Part shown: positions 18,585-27,522 of the stretch, one piece after another
Layout of the letters: each line of letters begins with the position of its first letter
How positions within the stretch are numbered: the first letter of the stretch is position 1
Source of the DNA: an uncultured Porphyromonadaceae bacterium
Lineage (GTDB): Bacteria; Bacteroidota; Bacteroidia; Bacteroidales; Muribaculaceae
Direction: 5' to 3'
Length of the DNA stretch: 47,141 nt
NCBI GenBank assembly: GCA_947175205.1
Contig: CAMWLS010000015.1
Span: forward strand, 1 to 47,141
Notes under the pieces: generated by a model
The model's input: the letters and a program-made list of their open reading frames with translations, nothing else
Databases searched by the model: none
Told to the model about the DNA's origin: nothing
Program-made: the position numbers and the translations under genes

Positions 18585-18592
18585 TACATTTG
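18585..18592 (+). promoter_or_regulatory. -7 box for the DUF4250/uvrD operon
   Basis: TACATTTG matches TAnnTTTG, 19 bases before the ATG of the small DUF4250 gene. No clear -33 TTTG is seen at the ideal distance. Confidence 0.5.
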
Positions 18593-18611
18593 TAGTCTAA
18601 ATACATAAAGT

Positions 18612-18791
18612 ATGGACATACTTCCTCAGGACCCCGTGATATTGATGAGTTTCATCAATACAAAATTAAGAGATAATTACCCCAATCTTGATGCGCTTTG
18701 TCAAGATATGAATATTGACCGTGAGTGGTTGATAAAAACATTAAAGGATGCCGGATTCGAGTATTCTGTAGAACATAACAAGTTTTGGTAA
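18612..18791 (+). CDS. Small DUF4250 family protein
   Basis: A 59-codon gene, MDILPQDPVILMSFINTKLR to a C-terminal HNKFW, that translates without interruption. The P-x-DP-hydrophobic-LMSFINTKLRD start, a central LDALC segment and the ending fit the DUF4250 family of small (55-65 residue) proteins of unknown function, common in Bacteroidota and some Firmicutes. The composition suggests a small helical, possibly HTH-like fold. It has its own -7 box and lies 10 bases before the helicase gene, so it leads the operon. No biochemical role is known. Confidence 0.85.
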   Translation: MDILPQDPVILMSFINTKLRDNYPNLDALCQDMNIDREWLIKTLKDAGFEYSVEHNKFW

Positions 18792-18801
18792 GGAATTACT
18801 G

Positions 18802-21162
18802 ATGAATCCAAATATAAATCCACAATATCTGAATGAACTTAATGAAGTTCAGCGGCAGGCCGTAGAATGGCTGAAAGGTCCGGAACTTGTAATAGCAGGA
18901 GCCGGATCCGGGAAAACCCGTGTACTGACATACAAGATTATTCATTTGCTTGCACAGGGCTATGAGCCGTATCGTATTCTGGCGTTAACCTTTACTAATA
19001 AAGCCGCTGCTGAGATGCGTCAGCGTATAGAGGCTCTTGCCGGCGAAGATACTGCAAGAAAGCTGTGGATGGGTACATTCCATTCTATCTTTGCACGTAT
19101 TCTAAGAAGACACGCAGACCTAATCGGATTTCCGTCAAATTACACTATATATGATACTACGGATTCAAAGACTTTAATAAAGACCATCATCAAAGACATG
19201 AATCTTGATGATAAAGAATATAAGCCCGCAACGGTGTTGAATGTTATATCATCTGCTAAGAATGCATTGATTTCACCATCTGCGTATCGTAATGACAGGG
19301 ACCTGATGTCAGTGGATAAACATGCCCACCGCAGCCGTTTAGTGGATATATATGAGGCATATGCTAACAGATGTCAAGTCTCAGGGGTAATGGACTTTGA
19401 TGACCTGCTATATTATACCAATATCCTTTTTAGGGATTATAAGGATATACTGGAACATTATCAGGAATATTTTCAGTATGTTCTTGTGGATGAGTATCAG
19501 GATACAAACTTTGCGCAACATGCCATAATATCACGATTGTGCGAACGATATCACAACCTATGCGTAGTGGGTGACGATGCGCAAAGTATTTATTCTTTCC
19601 GTGGGGCTAATATCCGGAATATTCTGAATATGAAAAAAGGCTATCCTGATCTTGCAATATTCAAGCTTGAGCAGAATTACCGTTCAAGTGAAAATATTGT
19701 AAATGCAGCCTCATCACTGATTGCAAAGAACACAATGCAGATTCCCAAGAACGTTTATTCAACCAACGGCGCCGGAGAGAAAGTGGAGGTCATCCGTTGT
19801 TTCAGTGACTATCAGGAAGGCCATGCCGTTGCTGCAAAGATACAAAGATTGAGAATACAGCAGAACAGCAATTATAATGATTTTGCTATTCTATACCGGA
19901 CTAATGCACAGTCACGCATACTGGAGGAGGCGCTCCGGAAAGTTAATATACCATATAGGATATATGGTGGACTTGCATTTTATCAAAGAAAAGAGGTAAA
20001 AGATGCAGTTTCATATTTCAGGCTGACGGTTAATCCTCATGACGATGAGGCTCTCAAAAGAATTATTAATACTCCGGCCCGAGGTATTGGTGATAAGACT
20101 GTGGGTAAACTTGTCAGTGCAGCCTTAGAGAACCAGGTTAGTATATGGACAGTACTTACACACCTGGACAAATACGCTGTTCAGATTAATTCCGGAACAG
20201 CAAAGAAGCTTGCAACTTTCTGTAATCTTATTTCTACTTTACACCAGATGGATGTATCAGAGATGGATGCAGGAATGCTTGCTGATGAAATTATCACGAG
20301 GTCAAATCTCATGGGTGTGTTGCTAAGTGACAGTACACCGGAAAATATCTCCAGACGGCAAAATCTTCAGGAGCTTTTAAATGCAGCATATACTTTTGTT
20401 GAAGAACGGAGAGAAAGCGGTGCTGAACCATCTGAACTAAGTATGCAGCAATTCATCACCACCGTTTCATTAGCCACAGATTCAGAAACAGAGGATGACT
20501 CTGAAGGGAATGAAGATCAGCGGGTAACTCTTATGACCATACATTCAGCAAAGGGACTTGAATATGATAATGTGATAGTGGTGGGTGTGGAAGAAGACTT
20601 ACTTCCATCTTCCATGAGTCTCAATTCACCTGCTGAGATTGAAGAAGAGCGCAGGCTGCTCTATGTTGCTATAACGCGCGCAAAACGGTACTGTATGCTT
20701 AGCTTTGCAGGGTCACGCTTCTTGAATGGTCAGACAAAGACATGCAGGGCCTCCCGCTTTCTAAGTGACATGGACGCTCGGTATTTAAAGTTCAATGGTT
20801 CAACACCAGACATTCAGAATAGCAACATAGATACAAATATCAGATCAAGTTTCCATTCTCCCTCTTTAAAACCTTCTTTCAATAATAACTCAGGGTGGGG
20901 TAATAGAGCGAGAATAGAACGTACTCCTCTATCAAAGAAAGTTGATAATAATATTGATATAGACTCAGACATGCGTCTTCACAGTATCTCAGAACTTAGT
21001 GAGGGTACAAATATTATACATTCCAGATTTGGACGCGGAGTTATCCTGAGTATTCATACTGATTCAACTGAACATGCAATTACTGTGCAATTTGGTCATG
21101 GGGATACCAAGAAGCTGCTTCTGAAATTCGCAAAATTCTCTATAGTATTTGATAATGAATAA
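18802..21162 (+). CDS. uvrD: UvrD/PcrA-type ATP-dependent DNA helicase
   Basis: 786 residues, superfamily 1A. Motifs: VIAGAGSGKTRVLTYK (I), TFTNKAAAEMR (Ia), VDEYQDTNFAQ (II), VVGDDAQSIYSFRGAN (III), VTLMTIHSAKGLEYDNVIV (V) and RRLLYVAITRAKR (VI). The C-terminal tail contains the Tudor-like PcrA/UvrD end (IIHSRFGRGVILSI). It unwinds DNA in nucleotide excision and mismatch repair and removes RecA filaments or stalled polymerase. The stop overlaps the next gene. Confidence 0.96.
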   Translation: MNPNINPQYLNELNEVQRQAVEWLKGPELVIAGAGSGKTRVLTYKIIHLLAQGYEPYRILALTFTNKAAAEMRQRIEALAGEDTARKLWMGTFHSIFARILRRHADLIGFPSNYTIYDTTDSKTLIKTIIKDMNLDDKEYKPATVLNVISSAKNALISPSAYRNDRDLMSVDKHAHRSRLVDIYEAYANRCQVSGVMDFDDLLYYTNILFRDYKDILEHYQEYFQYVLVDEYQDTNFAQHAIISRLCERYHNLCVVGDDAQSIYSFRGANIRNILNMKKGYPDLAIFKLEQNYRSSENIVNAASSLIAKNTMQIPKNVYSTNGAGEKVEVIRCFSDYQEGHAVAAKIQRLRIQQNSNYNDFAILYRTNAQSRILEEALRKVNIPYRIYGGLAFYQRKEVKDAVSYFRLTVNPHDDEALKRIINTPARGIGDKTVGKLVSAALENQVSIWTVLTHLDKYAVQINSGTAKKLATFCNLISTLHQMDVSEMDAGMLADEIITRSNLMGVLLSDSTPENISRRQNLQELLNAAYTFVEERRESGAEPSELSMQQFITTVSLATDSETEDDSEGNEDQRVTLMTIHSAKGLEYDNVIVVGVEEDLLPSSMSLNSPAEIEEERRLLYVAITRAKRYCMLSFAGSRFLNGQTKTCRASRFLSDMDARYLKFNGSTPDIQNSNIDTNIRSSFHSPSLKPSFNNNSGWGNRARIERTPLSKKVDNNIDIDSDMRLHSISELSEGTNIIHSRFGRGVILSIHTDSTEHAITVQFGHGDTKKLLLKFAKFSIVFDNE

Positions 21163-22324
21163 AACAGATATACATACCCCGTTTTATATAATTTATGAGC
21201 CACGGTTAAGACGCAACCTTGAACTTATTCAGCGTGTTGCACGGCTCTCCGGTGCTCATATTATTATGGCATTTAAGGCTAACGCTTTATGGAAAACGTT
21301 CCCTATAATTAAGGAATATGTAAAATCATGTACGGCATCATCACTGAATGAACTTAGACTTGGTATTGAGGAACTGGGGGCAGACGTACATTCATATTGC
21401 CCGGCTTATACTGATGAGACAATTGACGAATACATAAAAGGTTCCACCCACATAACTTTTAATTCTCTGGAACAATATAATAGGTTCAAAGATAGGATTA
21501 AGGCCAATAACTCATGCGCAAATAATGGATATGTCAGTCCGGGTCTGAGAGTAAACCCACATTGCTCTGTAATTGAGACAGATTTGTATAATCCGGCTTT
21601 GCCCGGGTCACGTTTCGGAGTTGATGCCTCAAAATTAGGGAAGACAATACCTGAAGGGCTTGAAGGACTTCATTTTCACTCTTTGTGTGAATCCAGCAGC
21701 TATGACCTTGAAAAAGTTCTTAAAGCTTTTGAAGAACAGTTTGGTCATTTGCTTCCTAAGCTAAAATGGGTAAATATGGGAGGTGGCCATTTAATGACAC
21801 GTGAAGGTTATGATACAGAGCACTTAATATCACTTATCAAGGATTTTAAAAATAAATATCCGAATCTTGAGGTGATACTTGAACCTGGAAGCGCTTTTAC
21901 GTGGAGGTCCGGTGATTTGATTAGCACAGTAGTAGATGTTGTTGACAATGACGGAGTCAAAACAGCCATTATGGATGTCTCCTTTGCGTGTCATATGCCA
22001 GACACTCTTGAGATGCCTTATAAGCCAGCAATTACAGAAAGTATAAACCCGGAGAAGAATCATCCAACACCTGCATTCTCATACAGGCTGGGAGGCAATT
22101 CATGTCTTAGTGGAGATTATATGGGCGACTGGTGGTTCAGAAAACCGCTTGTTCCCGGACAACGTCTTACACTGGAGGATATGAACCATTATACAACTGT
22201 CAAAACCACTATGTTTAACGGTATTCATCACCCGGCATTGGTATTAAGTCACGATAATGAGGGTAATGATTGCGAAATACTAAGAGAATATACCTATCAG
22301 GATTATAAAAACAGAATGTCATGA
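21149..22324 (+). CDS. nspC: Carboxynorspermidine decarboxylase
   Basis: 391 residues (possible starts at 21149 or 21155). Fold-type III PLP enzyme: the PLP lysine is in IIMAFKANALWKTFP, with the glycine-rich phosphate site around WVNMGGGHLM, then EPGSAFTWRSGDL. The substrate cysteine is in GGNSCLSGDYMGDWWF. NspC decarboxylates carboxyspermidine or carboxynorspermidine in the alternative polyamine pathway used by Bacteroidota. The partner dehydrogenase is not next to it. It overlaps the helicase gene by 8-14 bases and the next gene by 4. Confidence 0.92.
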   Translation: MIMNKTDIHTPFYIIYEPRLRRNLELIQRVARLSGAHIIMAFKANALWKTFPIIKEYVKSCTASSLNELRLGIEELGADVHSYCPAYTDETIDEYIKGSTHITFNSLEQYNRFKDRIKANNSCANNGYVSPGLRVNPHCSVIETDLYNPALPGSRFGVDASKLGKTIPEGLEGLHFHSLCESSSYDLEKVLKAFEEQFGHLLPKLKWVNMGGGHLMTREGYDTEHLISLIKDFKNKYPNLEVILEPGSAFTWRSGDLISTVVDVVDNDGVKTAIMDVSFACHMPDTLEMPYKPAITESINPEKNHPTPAFSYRLGGNSCLSGDYMGDWWFRKPLVPGQRLTLEDMNHYTTVKTTMFNGIHHPALVLSHDNEGNDCEILREYTYQDYKNRMS

Positions 22325-23331
22325 GCAAGCCACCATTTTTCTCAGTAATTATTCCGGTCTATAACAGGCCTCAGGAGGTCAAAGATCTGCTGGAGAGTCT
22401 TCTTACTCAAGAAAACACAGACTTTGAAGTAATCATAGTGGAAGACGGCTCAGATATTCCGTGCCAAGCTCAGGCAGAGGAGGCAAGGGAGCGGGGGCTG
22501 GATGTCAAATATTTCGTTAAGACAAATGAGGGACGCTCAATTGCACGCAATTATGGTATGGAACAGGCCTCAGGGCGCTATTTCGTTTTTTTTGACAGCG
22601 ATTGCGTAATACCGAGTGATTATTTTAAGAATGTGGCAAAGGCTCTTTCTGATAATTATACAGATTTTTATGGAGGCCCTGATGCTGCCCATGAATCTTT
22701 TACAGATACTCAAAAAGCCATAAACTATTCCATGACTTCTTTCCTTACAACCGGGGGAATAAGAGGCGGGAAAATACAAATGGAGAAATTTACTCCAAGA
22801 ACCTTCAATATGGGCTTTTCTCGTCCTGTATATGACCGAGTAGGAGGGTTTAGAGAAATGTTCTCTGAGGATATTGACATGAGTACCCGAATACGTCGTG
22901 CCGGGTTTTCACCAAGTTTACTACGGCAAGCTCCTGTATGGCATAAACGCCGTATAAACTGGAAGAAATTCTGGAGACAGGTATATGTATTTGGCATGTC
23001 TCGTATTACGTTAAAGCTTCTATATCCAGGCTCCCTTAAACCGGTTCATACCTTACCGGCGTTATTTGTTATAGGATGCTTTTTGTGCATCATTCTGGGT
23101 ATTTTTGTGAATCCATGGTGGTTTTTACTGCCTGTAATATATTTTGTTGCAGTCTTTATTGGCGCACTTATCAGTACCAGAAGTCTTAAGATTTCCACAA
23201 TGGCGGTTCCGGCAGCCGCAATTCAGCTGACCGGTTACGGTTGCGGCTTTATTAAGGCTTGGTTTACCAAAATATTCTTGAGAAGAGCACGTAATATTGA
23301 TGAAGAAATTGCTATAAGGAAAGGCAAATGA
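22321..23331 (+). CDS. Family 2 glycosyltransferase with C-terminal membrane segments
   Basis: 336 residues. GT-A fold: VIIPVYNRPQEVKDLL at the N-terminus, VEDGSD, YFVFFDSDCVIPSDYF (DxD-type metal site), and FSEDIDMSTRIRRAGF (the ED motif of inverting GT2 enzymes). The last ~90 residues have two hydrophobic helices and a basic tail, so the enzyme is probably anchored to the inner membrane and acts on a lipid-linked acceptor. Sugar and acceptor are unknown. The ATG overlaps the nspC stop by 4 bases. Confidence 0.85.
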   Translation: MSKPPFFSVIIPVYNRPQEVKDLLESLLTQENTDFEVIIVEDGSDIPCQAQAEEARERGLDVKYFVKTNEGRSIARNYGMEQASGRYFVFFDSDCVIPSDYFKNVAKALSDNYTDFYGGPDAAHESFTDTQKAINYSMTSFLTTGGIRGGKIQMEKFTPRTFNMGFSRPVYDRVGGFREMFSEDIDMSTRIRRAGFSPSLLRQAPVWHKRRINWKKFWRQVYVFGMSRITLKLLYPGSLKPVHTLPALFVIGCFLCIILGIFVNPWWFLLPVIYFVAVFIGALISTRSLKISTMAVPAAAIQLTGYGCGFIKAWFTKIFLRRARNIDEEIAIRKGK

Positions 23332-24050
23332 GTAATCATAATGACAAATTGAATTATACGGATAAATTTCTTATACGTGATCTCAACACAGAGGAAAGAC
23401 CGCGCGAGAAAGCCATGAGCCATGGAATAAAGTCACTGAGTGATGCTGAGTTAATGGCTATCATTTTTGGAACTGGCGTGCAAGGTCAATCTGTTTTAAC
23501 GCTAAGCCGCAATATCCTCAAGAATCATGACGGCCACTTGTCAAGAGTTGCCCGTAAAGATTATAGGGAATTGATAAAGGATATAAAAGGAATAGGTCCG
23601 GCTAAGGCCATAAGCCTGCTGGCAGCTTTAGAGTTAGGAGCCAGAGCCAGCGCTGATGCACTCAGTGATGACAGGACCCCGATAAACTCATCAGAAAAGG
23701 CTTTCGCCTATATGAGACGCTTCTTTGTGCATCTTAATCACGAAGAGTTTTATGCACTCTTTCTCACTCAGGCTCTAAAGCCTATAAGATGCCATAAAAT
23801 AGGGCAAGGGGGACTGACGGCGACATTAGTTGACCATAAGATTATCCTAAAAGAGGCGCTACTATGTAATGCGTCAGCTGTTATATTATTTCATAATCAT
23901 CCATCAGGTAATCTTCAGCCGTCACTACAGGACAAACAACTCACAAATAAAGTTAAAGAAGCATGTAACCTCTTGAGCATAAGGCTAAATGACCATCTCA
24001 TTATAACAGATGGAAGTTATTATTCATTTAATGATCAGGGACTATTGTAA
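23328..24050 (+). CDS. radC: RadC-family JAB/MPN domain protein
   Basis: 240 residues. N-terminal helix-hairpin-helix region (IKDIKGIGPAKAISLLAALELGARAS) and C-terminal JAMM metal motif FHNHPSGNLQPSLQD (H189, H191, D202 with an upstream Glu), as in RadC/YicR. The family's function is unresolved; the old DNA-repair label is disputed. This chromosomal copy within housekeeping genes, not next to a toxin or phage gene, fits the widespread core RadC. Overlaps neighbours by 4 and 1 bases. Confidence 0.92.
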   Translation: MSNHNDKLNYTDKFLIRDLNTEERPREKAMSHGIKSLSDAELMAIIFGTGVQGQSVLTLSRNILKNHDGHLSRVARKDYRELIKDIKGIGPAKAISLLAALELGARASADALSDDRTPINSSEKAFAYMRRFFVHLNHEEFYALFLTQALKPIRCHKIGQGGLTATLVDHKIILKEALLCNASAVILFHNHPSGNLQPSLQDKQLTNKVKEACNLLSIRLNDHLIITDGSYYSFNDQGLL

Positions 24051-25921
24051 TGGAACCATATCTGCTAGTTGAGGCTCTGTCAAAAAGCGTGGGAGACAGA
24101 ATGCTTTTCTCCGATATCACTTTTGGAATATCAGAAGGAGATAAGATAGGAATTGTGGCTAAGAATGGTACAGGTAAAACAACCTTGCTAAATATCATAA
24201 ATGGGAAAGAAAGTCCAGACAGCGGGAAAGTCACCTTACATTCAGGTATAAGAGTTGGAATGCTTGAACAGATGCCTGTCTTTGAGCCTGATGCAACAGT
24301 CATTGAGGCAGCCTTAGCAACTGCAGGGGATGTCGCCGCTGCCGTTTTGAGATATGAGAAAGCAACCTCAGAAGGGAATGCTGCCGATATTGCTGAAGCG
24401 GCTCATATACTGGACCGTCTTAATGCCTGGGATTTTGAAGACAGAACCAGACAATTACTTACCTCGCTTCATATTACAGACATGTCCCAGCCTATGCGAG
24501 AACTATCAGGCGGACAAAGAAAAAGAGTTGCTCTTGCTTCAACTCTTATTTCACAGCCTGACTTACTGATACTGGATGAACCTACAAATCATTTGGATAT
24601 AGAAGTAATAGAATGGCTGGAGAACTATCTTAGCAGACAGCGTATAACTCTCCTTATGGTCACTCATGACAGATATTTCTTAGACCGTGTGTGTAACAGG
24701 ATAATAGAGATTGACAGAGAGCAGGCATATTATTATGAGGGCAACTATGATTACTATCTTAGACGTCGTTCAGAACGCATAGAGGCATTAAGTCAGCAGC
24801 TTGAACGAGACCGGAATATGCTTAGAAAAGAACAAGACTGGATGAGTCGACAGCCGCAAGCACGTGCAGGAAAGGCCAAATATAGGATTGATCAATTTTT
24901 TGAATTAAAAGACCGCACTAAGATTAATCTTGAAGAGAAGAACGTTGAGATTAACTCGGATGCATCTTATATCGGATCAAAAATATTTGAAGCACACCAC
25001 GTGTCTAAAAAATTCAGTGACAAAATTATCTTACAAGATTTTTCTTATACATTTGCCAGATATGACAAAGTAGGTCTGGTGGGTGCAAATGGCGTAGGTA
25101 AGAGTACCTTTATAAAGATGCTTCAAGGATTAATCACACCTGACACCGGTAACTTTGATATAGGATCCACAGTCAGATTTGGATATTACAGTCAAGACGG
25201 CATACAGTTTAATGAGGACAAGAAAGTAATAGACGCCATAACTGAAATAGCGGAGGATATAGAACTTAAAGACGGTATCAAAATAGCGCCTATGCAGTAT
25301 TTGCAAAAGTTCTTGTTCAGTGTTCCAGACCAGCAAAAATATATATACACACTGAGTGGTGGAGAAAAATCCCGTCTATATCTTGCAACGGTTCTGATGC
25401 GCAGGCCCAACTTTCTCATTCTTGATGAGCCTACTAATGACCTTGATATTATAACTCTTGGGATACTGGAGGAATATCTTGCAGAGTTTAAAGGCTGCGT
25501 TCTTGTGGTAAGTCATGACCGTTATTTCCTGGATAATATAGCAGATCACCTCTTTATAATGTCAGGAGATGGCAGTGTAAAAGATTTTCCAGGGAACTAT
25601 TCTGAATATAGAGAAGCAGTCAGAGAGCGAGAGAGAGCAAAGGCTGCGGAACAAAAATCAGACTCAAAAAAAGGGACGGTAAAGTCTCAATACCAGAAAG
25701 AGCGTAATCGTAAACTCTCTTATAAGGAGAAGAAAGAATTAGAGAGTCTTGAAAAAGAGATTGAGCTTCTTAACAAAGAAAAAGCAGTGTTAGAAGAGAC
25801 CTTTAATTCAGGGAATGAAATTACAAACGTTGAAGAACTTGCTATAAGATATAACCAGATAAAGGAAGAAATTGACGCCAAAGAATTTCGCTGGCTGACA
25901 TTATCTGAAATGGATGTATAA
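24050..25921 (+). CDS. ABC-F ATPase, Uup-like
   Basis: 623 residues. Two ABC domains without membrane segments: Walker A VAKNGTGKTTLLNI and VGANGVGKSTFIKM; signatures LSGGQRKRVALA and LSGGEKSRLYLA; Walker B LLILDEPTNHLDI and FLILDEPTNDLDI. The inter-domain linker is charged. A C-terminal coiled coil (about residues 560-610, KELESLEKEIELLNKEKAVLEE) matches the Uup branch, which binds DNA or ribosomes. Probable role is in translation or ribosome maintenance; antibiotic resistance is possible for ABC-F proteins but not indicated. Confidence 0.9.
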   Translation: MEPYLLVEALSKSVGDRMLFSDITFGISEGDKIGIVAKNGTGKTTLLNIINGKESPDSGKVTLHSGIRVGMLEQMPVFEPDATVIEAALATAGDVAAAVLRYEKATSEGNAADIAEAAHILDRLNAWDFEDRTRQLLTSLHITDMSQPMRELSGGQRKRVALASTLISQPDLLILDEPTNHLDIEVIEWLENYLSRQRITLLMVTHDRYFLDRVCNRIIEIDREQAYYYEGNYDYYLRRRSERIEALSQQLERDRNMLRKEQDWMSRQPQARAGKAKYRIDQFFELKDRTKINLEEKNVEINSDASYIGSKIFEAHHVSKKFSDKIILQDFSYTFARYDKVGLVGANGVGKSTFIKMLQGLITPDTGNFDIGSTVRFGYYSQDGIQFNEDKKVIDAITEIAEDIELKDGIKIAPMQYLQKFLFSVPDQQKYIYTLSGGEKSRLYLATVLMRRPNFLILDEPTNDLDIITLGILEEYLAEFKGCVLVVSHDRYFLDNIADHLFIMSGDGSVKDFPGNYSEYREAVRERERAKAAEQKSDSKKGTVKSQYQKERNRKLSYKEKKELESLEKEIELLNKEKAVLEETFNSGNEITNVEELAIRYNQIKEEIDAKEFRWLTLSEMDV

Positions 25922-25952
25922 GAGCTTTAGAATATAGTCTAAAAAGTTTTGT

Positions 25953-25960
25953 TATCTTTG
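25953..25960 (+). promoter_or_regulatory. -7 box of the mlaE operon
   Basis: TATCTTTG matches TAnnTTTG exactly, 22 bases before the mlaE ATG, and separates the mlaE-hemW unit from the preceding genes. The -33 element is weak. Confidence 0.5.
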
Positions 25961-25982
25961 CAGTTAAATAAAAGATTATATT

Positions 25983-26732
25983 ATGATTTTAACCAGTTCC
26001 ATTGCAACATTTGGCCGGTACATGTTATTCATGCGCAAGGTGCTGAGTATACCTGACAAGTGGAAAGTTTTTTTTAAACGTACAGTTTCTGAAATTTCTC
26101 AGTTAGGAGTTGCCTCTATTCCTCTTGTGCTTGTGATATCAGTTTTCATAGGTGCCGTAATAGCCATCCAGATGCAGCTAAATATATCTTCACCGCTTAT
26201 CCCCGCCTACTCAGTGGGCCTTGCAACGCGTGATATAGTCCTCCTTGAGTTTTCTAATTCTATTCTATGTCTTATACTCGCCGGAAAGGTTGGCTCAAAT
26301 ATAGCATCTGAAATAGGGACCATGAGAGTCACAGAGCAGATAGACGCGCTGGAGATTATGGGAGTCAACAGTGCTAACTTTTTAGTACTCCCAAAGGTTG
26401 TAGCCTTTGTATTCTTTATGCCTATCCTGGTAATTCTCTGTATAGGGACATCCCTGGTGGGCGGTTATCTGGTGGCTCTTCTTACGGATATCATAACTGT
26501 TTCAAGATATATTTACGGTCTTCAGGCACTTTTCAGTGAGTGGTATGTCTGGTATGGCTTAATCAAGTCTTTGGTTTTTGCTTATATAATTGCTTCTGTA
26601 GCTTCATTTTATGGATATTATGTAAAAGGTGGCGCACTGGAAGTAGGCTCTGCAAGTACCAATGGAGTTGTTGCAAGTAGCATTTTAATACTCTTTTTTG
26701 ATGTCTTACTTACTAAACTGTTACTGCAATGA
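25983..26732 (+). CDS. mlaE: MlaE-family phospholipid transport permease
   Basis: 249 residues with 5-6 hydrophobic segments. It contains the diagnostic EIGTMRVTEQIDALEIMGVN loop of MlaE/YrbE permeases (residues about 115-135). Together with the ATPase downstream it should form the inner-membrane ABC part of the system that moves phospholipids between inner and outer membranes. The usual substrate-binding MCE protein (MlaD) is not adjacent. The stop overlaps mlaF (ATGA). Confidence 0.9.
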   Translation: MILTSSIATFGRYMLFMRKVLSIPDKWKVFFKRTVSEISQLGVASIPLVLVISVFIGAVIAIQMQLNISSPLIPAYSVGLATRDIVLLEFSNSILCLILAGKVGSNIASEIGTMRVTEQIDALEIMGVNSANFLVLPKVVAFVFFMPILVILCIGTSLVGGYLVALLTDIITVSRYIYGLQALFSEWYVWYGLIKSLVFAYIIASVASFYGYYVKGGALEVGSASTNGVVASSILILFFDVLLTKLLLQ

Positions 26733-27520
26733 TAGAAATTAAGAACCTTATCAAAAGTTTTGAAGACAAGACAGTCCTTAATGGTATTACAGCAACCTTT
26801 GAAACCGGGAAGACAAATCTTATTATAGGACAGAGCGGTTCTGGTAAAACCGTACTTATGAAATCACTGGTGGGTCTCATCAAGCCTGATTCAGGAGAAA
26901 TACTATTTGACGGCCGCAACTTACTTACTATGACTTCAGAAGAGATAAAGGAGTTGCGCAAGGAGATTGGAATGTTATTTCAGGGTTCAGCGCTTTTTGA
27001 CTCTGAAACCGTTCTTGGGAACGTTATGTTTCCACTGATAATGTTTACCAAGATGAGTCAGAAAGAAATGCTTGAACGAGCACTTTTTTGTATAAAGCGC
27101 GTAAATCTGGAAGGAGCAGAGAATAAGTATCCCAGCGAAATTTCCGGTGGCATGCAGAAACGTGCGGCTATTGCAAGAGCCATTGCACTTAATCCCAAAT
27201 ATCTATTCTGTGATGAGCCTAATTCTGGTCTTGACCCTAAAACGTCAATTCTTATTGATGATCTCTTGAGTGATATCACTCATGAGTACGGTATAACTAC
27301 CGTAATTAATACTCATGACATGAACTCTGTGCTTGGAATAGGTGAAAACATAATATTTATAAATAAAGGTTACCGAGAGTGGGTAGGTGATATGTCTAAA
27401 ATTTATAACTCCGGTAATAAGGCTCTTGATGACTTTGTTTTTGCTACCGAGCTATTCCAGCAGGTTAGAAAATATGTGGCATTACATGGGAGAATAGAGC
27501 GCCCAACAACGGATAAATAA
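26729..27520 (+). CDS. mlaF: MlaF-family ABC ATPase
   Basis: 263 residues. A single ABC domain: GQSGSGKTVLMKSLVGL (Walker A), SGGMQKRAAIARAIA (signature, typical of MlaF), LFCDEPNSGLDP (Walker B) and a switch His in NTHDMNSV. It energises the MlaE permease. Coupled start with mlaE; holB begins 3 bases after the stop. Confidence 0.9.
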   Translation: MIEIKNLIKSFEDKTVLNGITATFETGKTNLIIGQSGSGKTVLMKSLVGLIKPDSGEILFDGRNLLTMTSEEIKELRKEIGMLFQGSALFDSETVLGNVMFPLIMFTKMSQKEMLERALFCIKRVNLEGAENKYPSEISGGMQKRAAIARAIALNPKYLFCDEPNSGLDPKTSILIDDLLSDITHEYGITTVINTHDMNSVLGIGENIIFINKGYREWVGDMSKIYNSGNKALDDFVFATELFQQVRKYVALHGRIERPTTDK

Positions 27521-27522
27521 GA

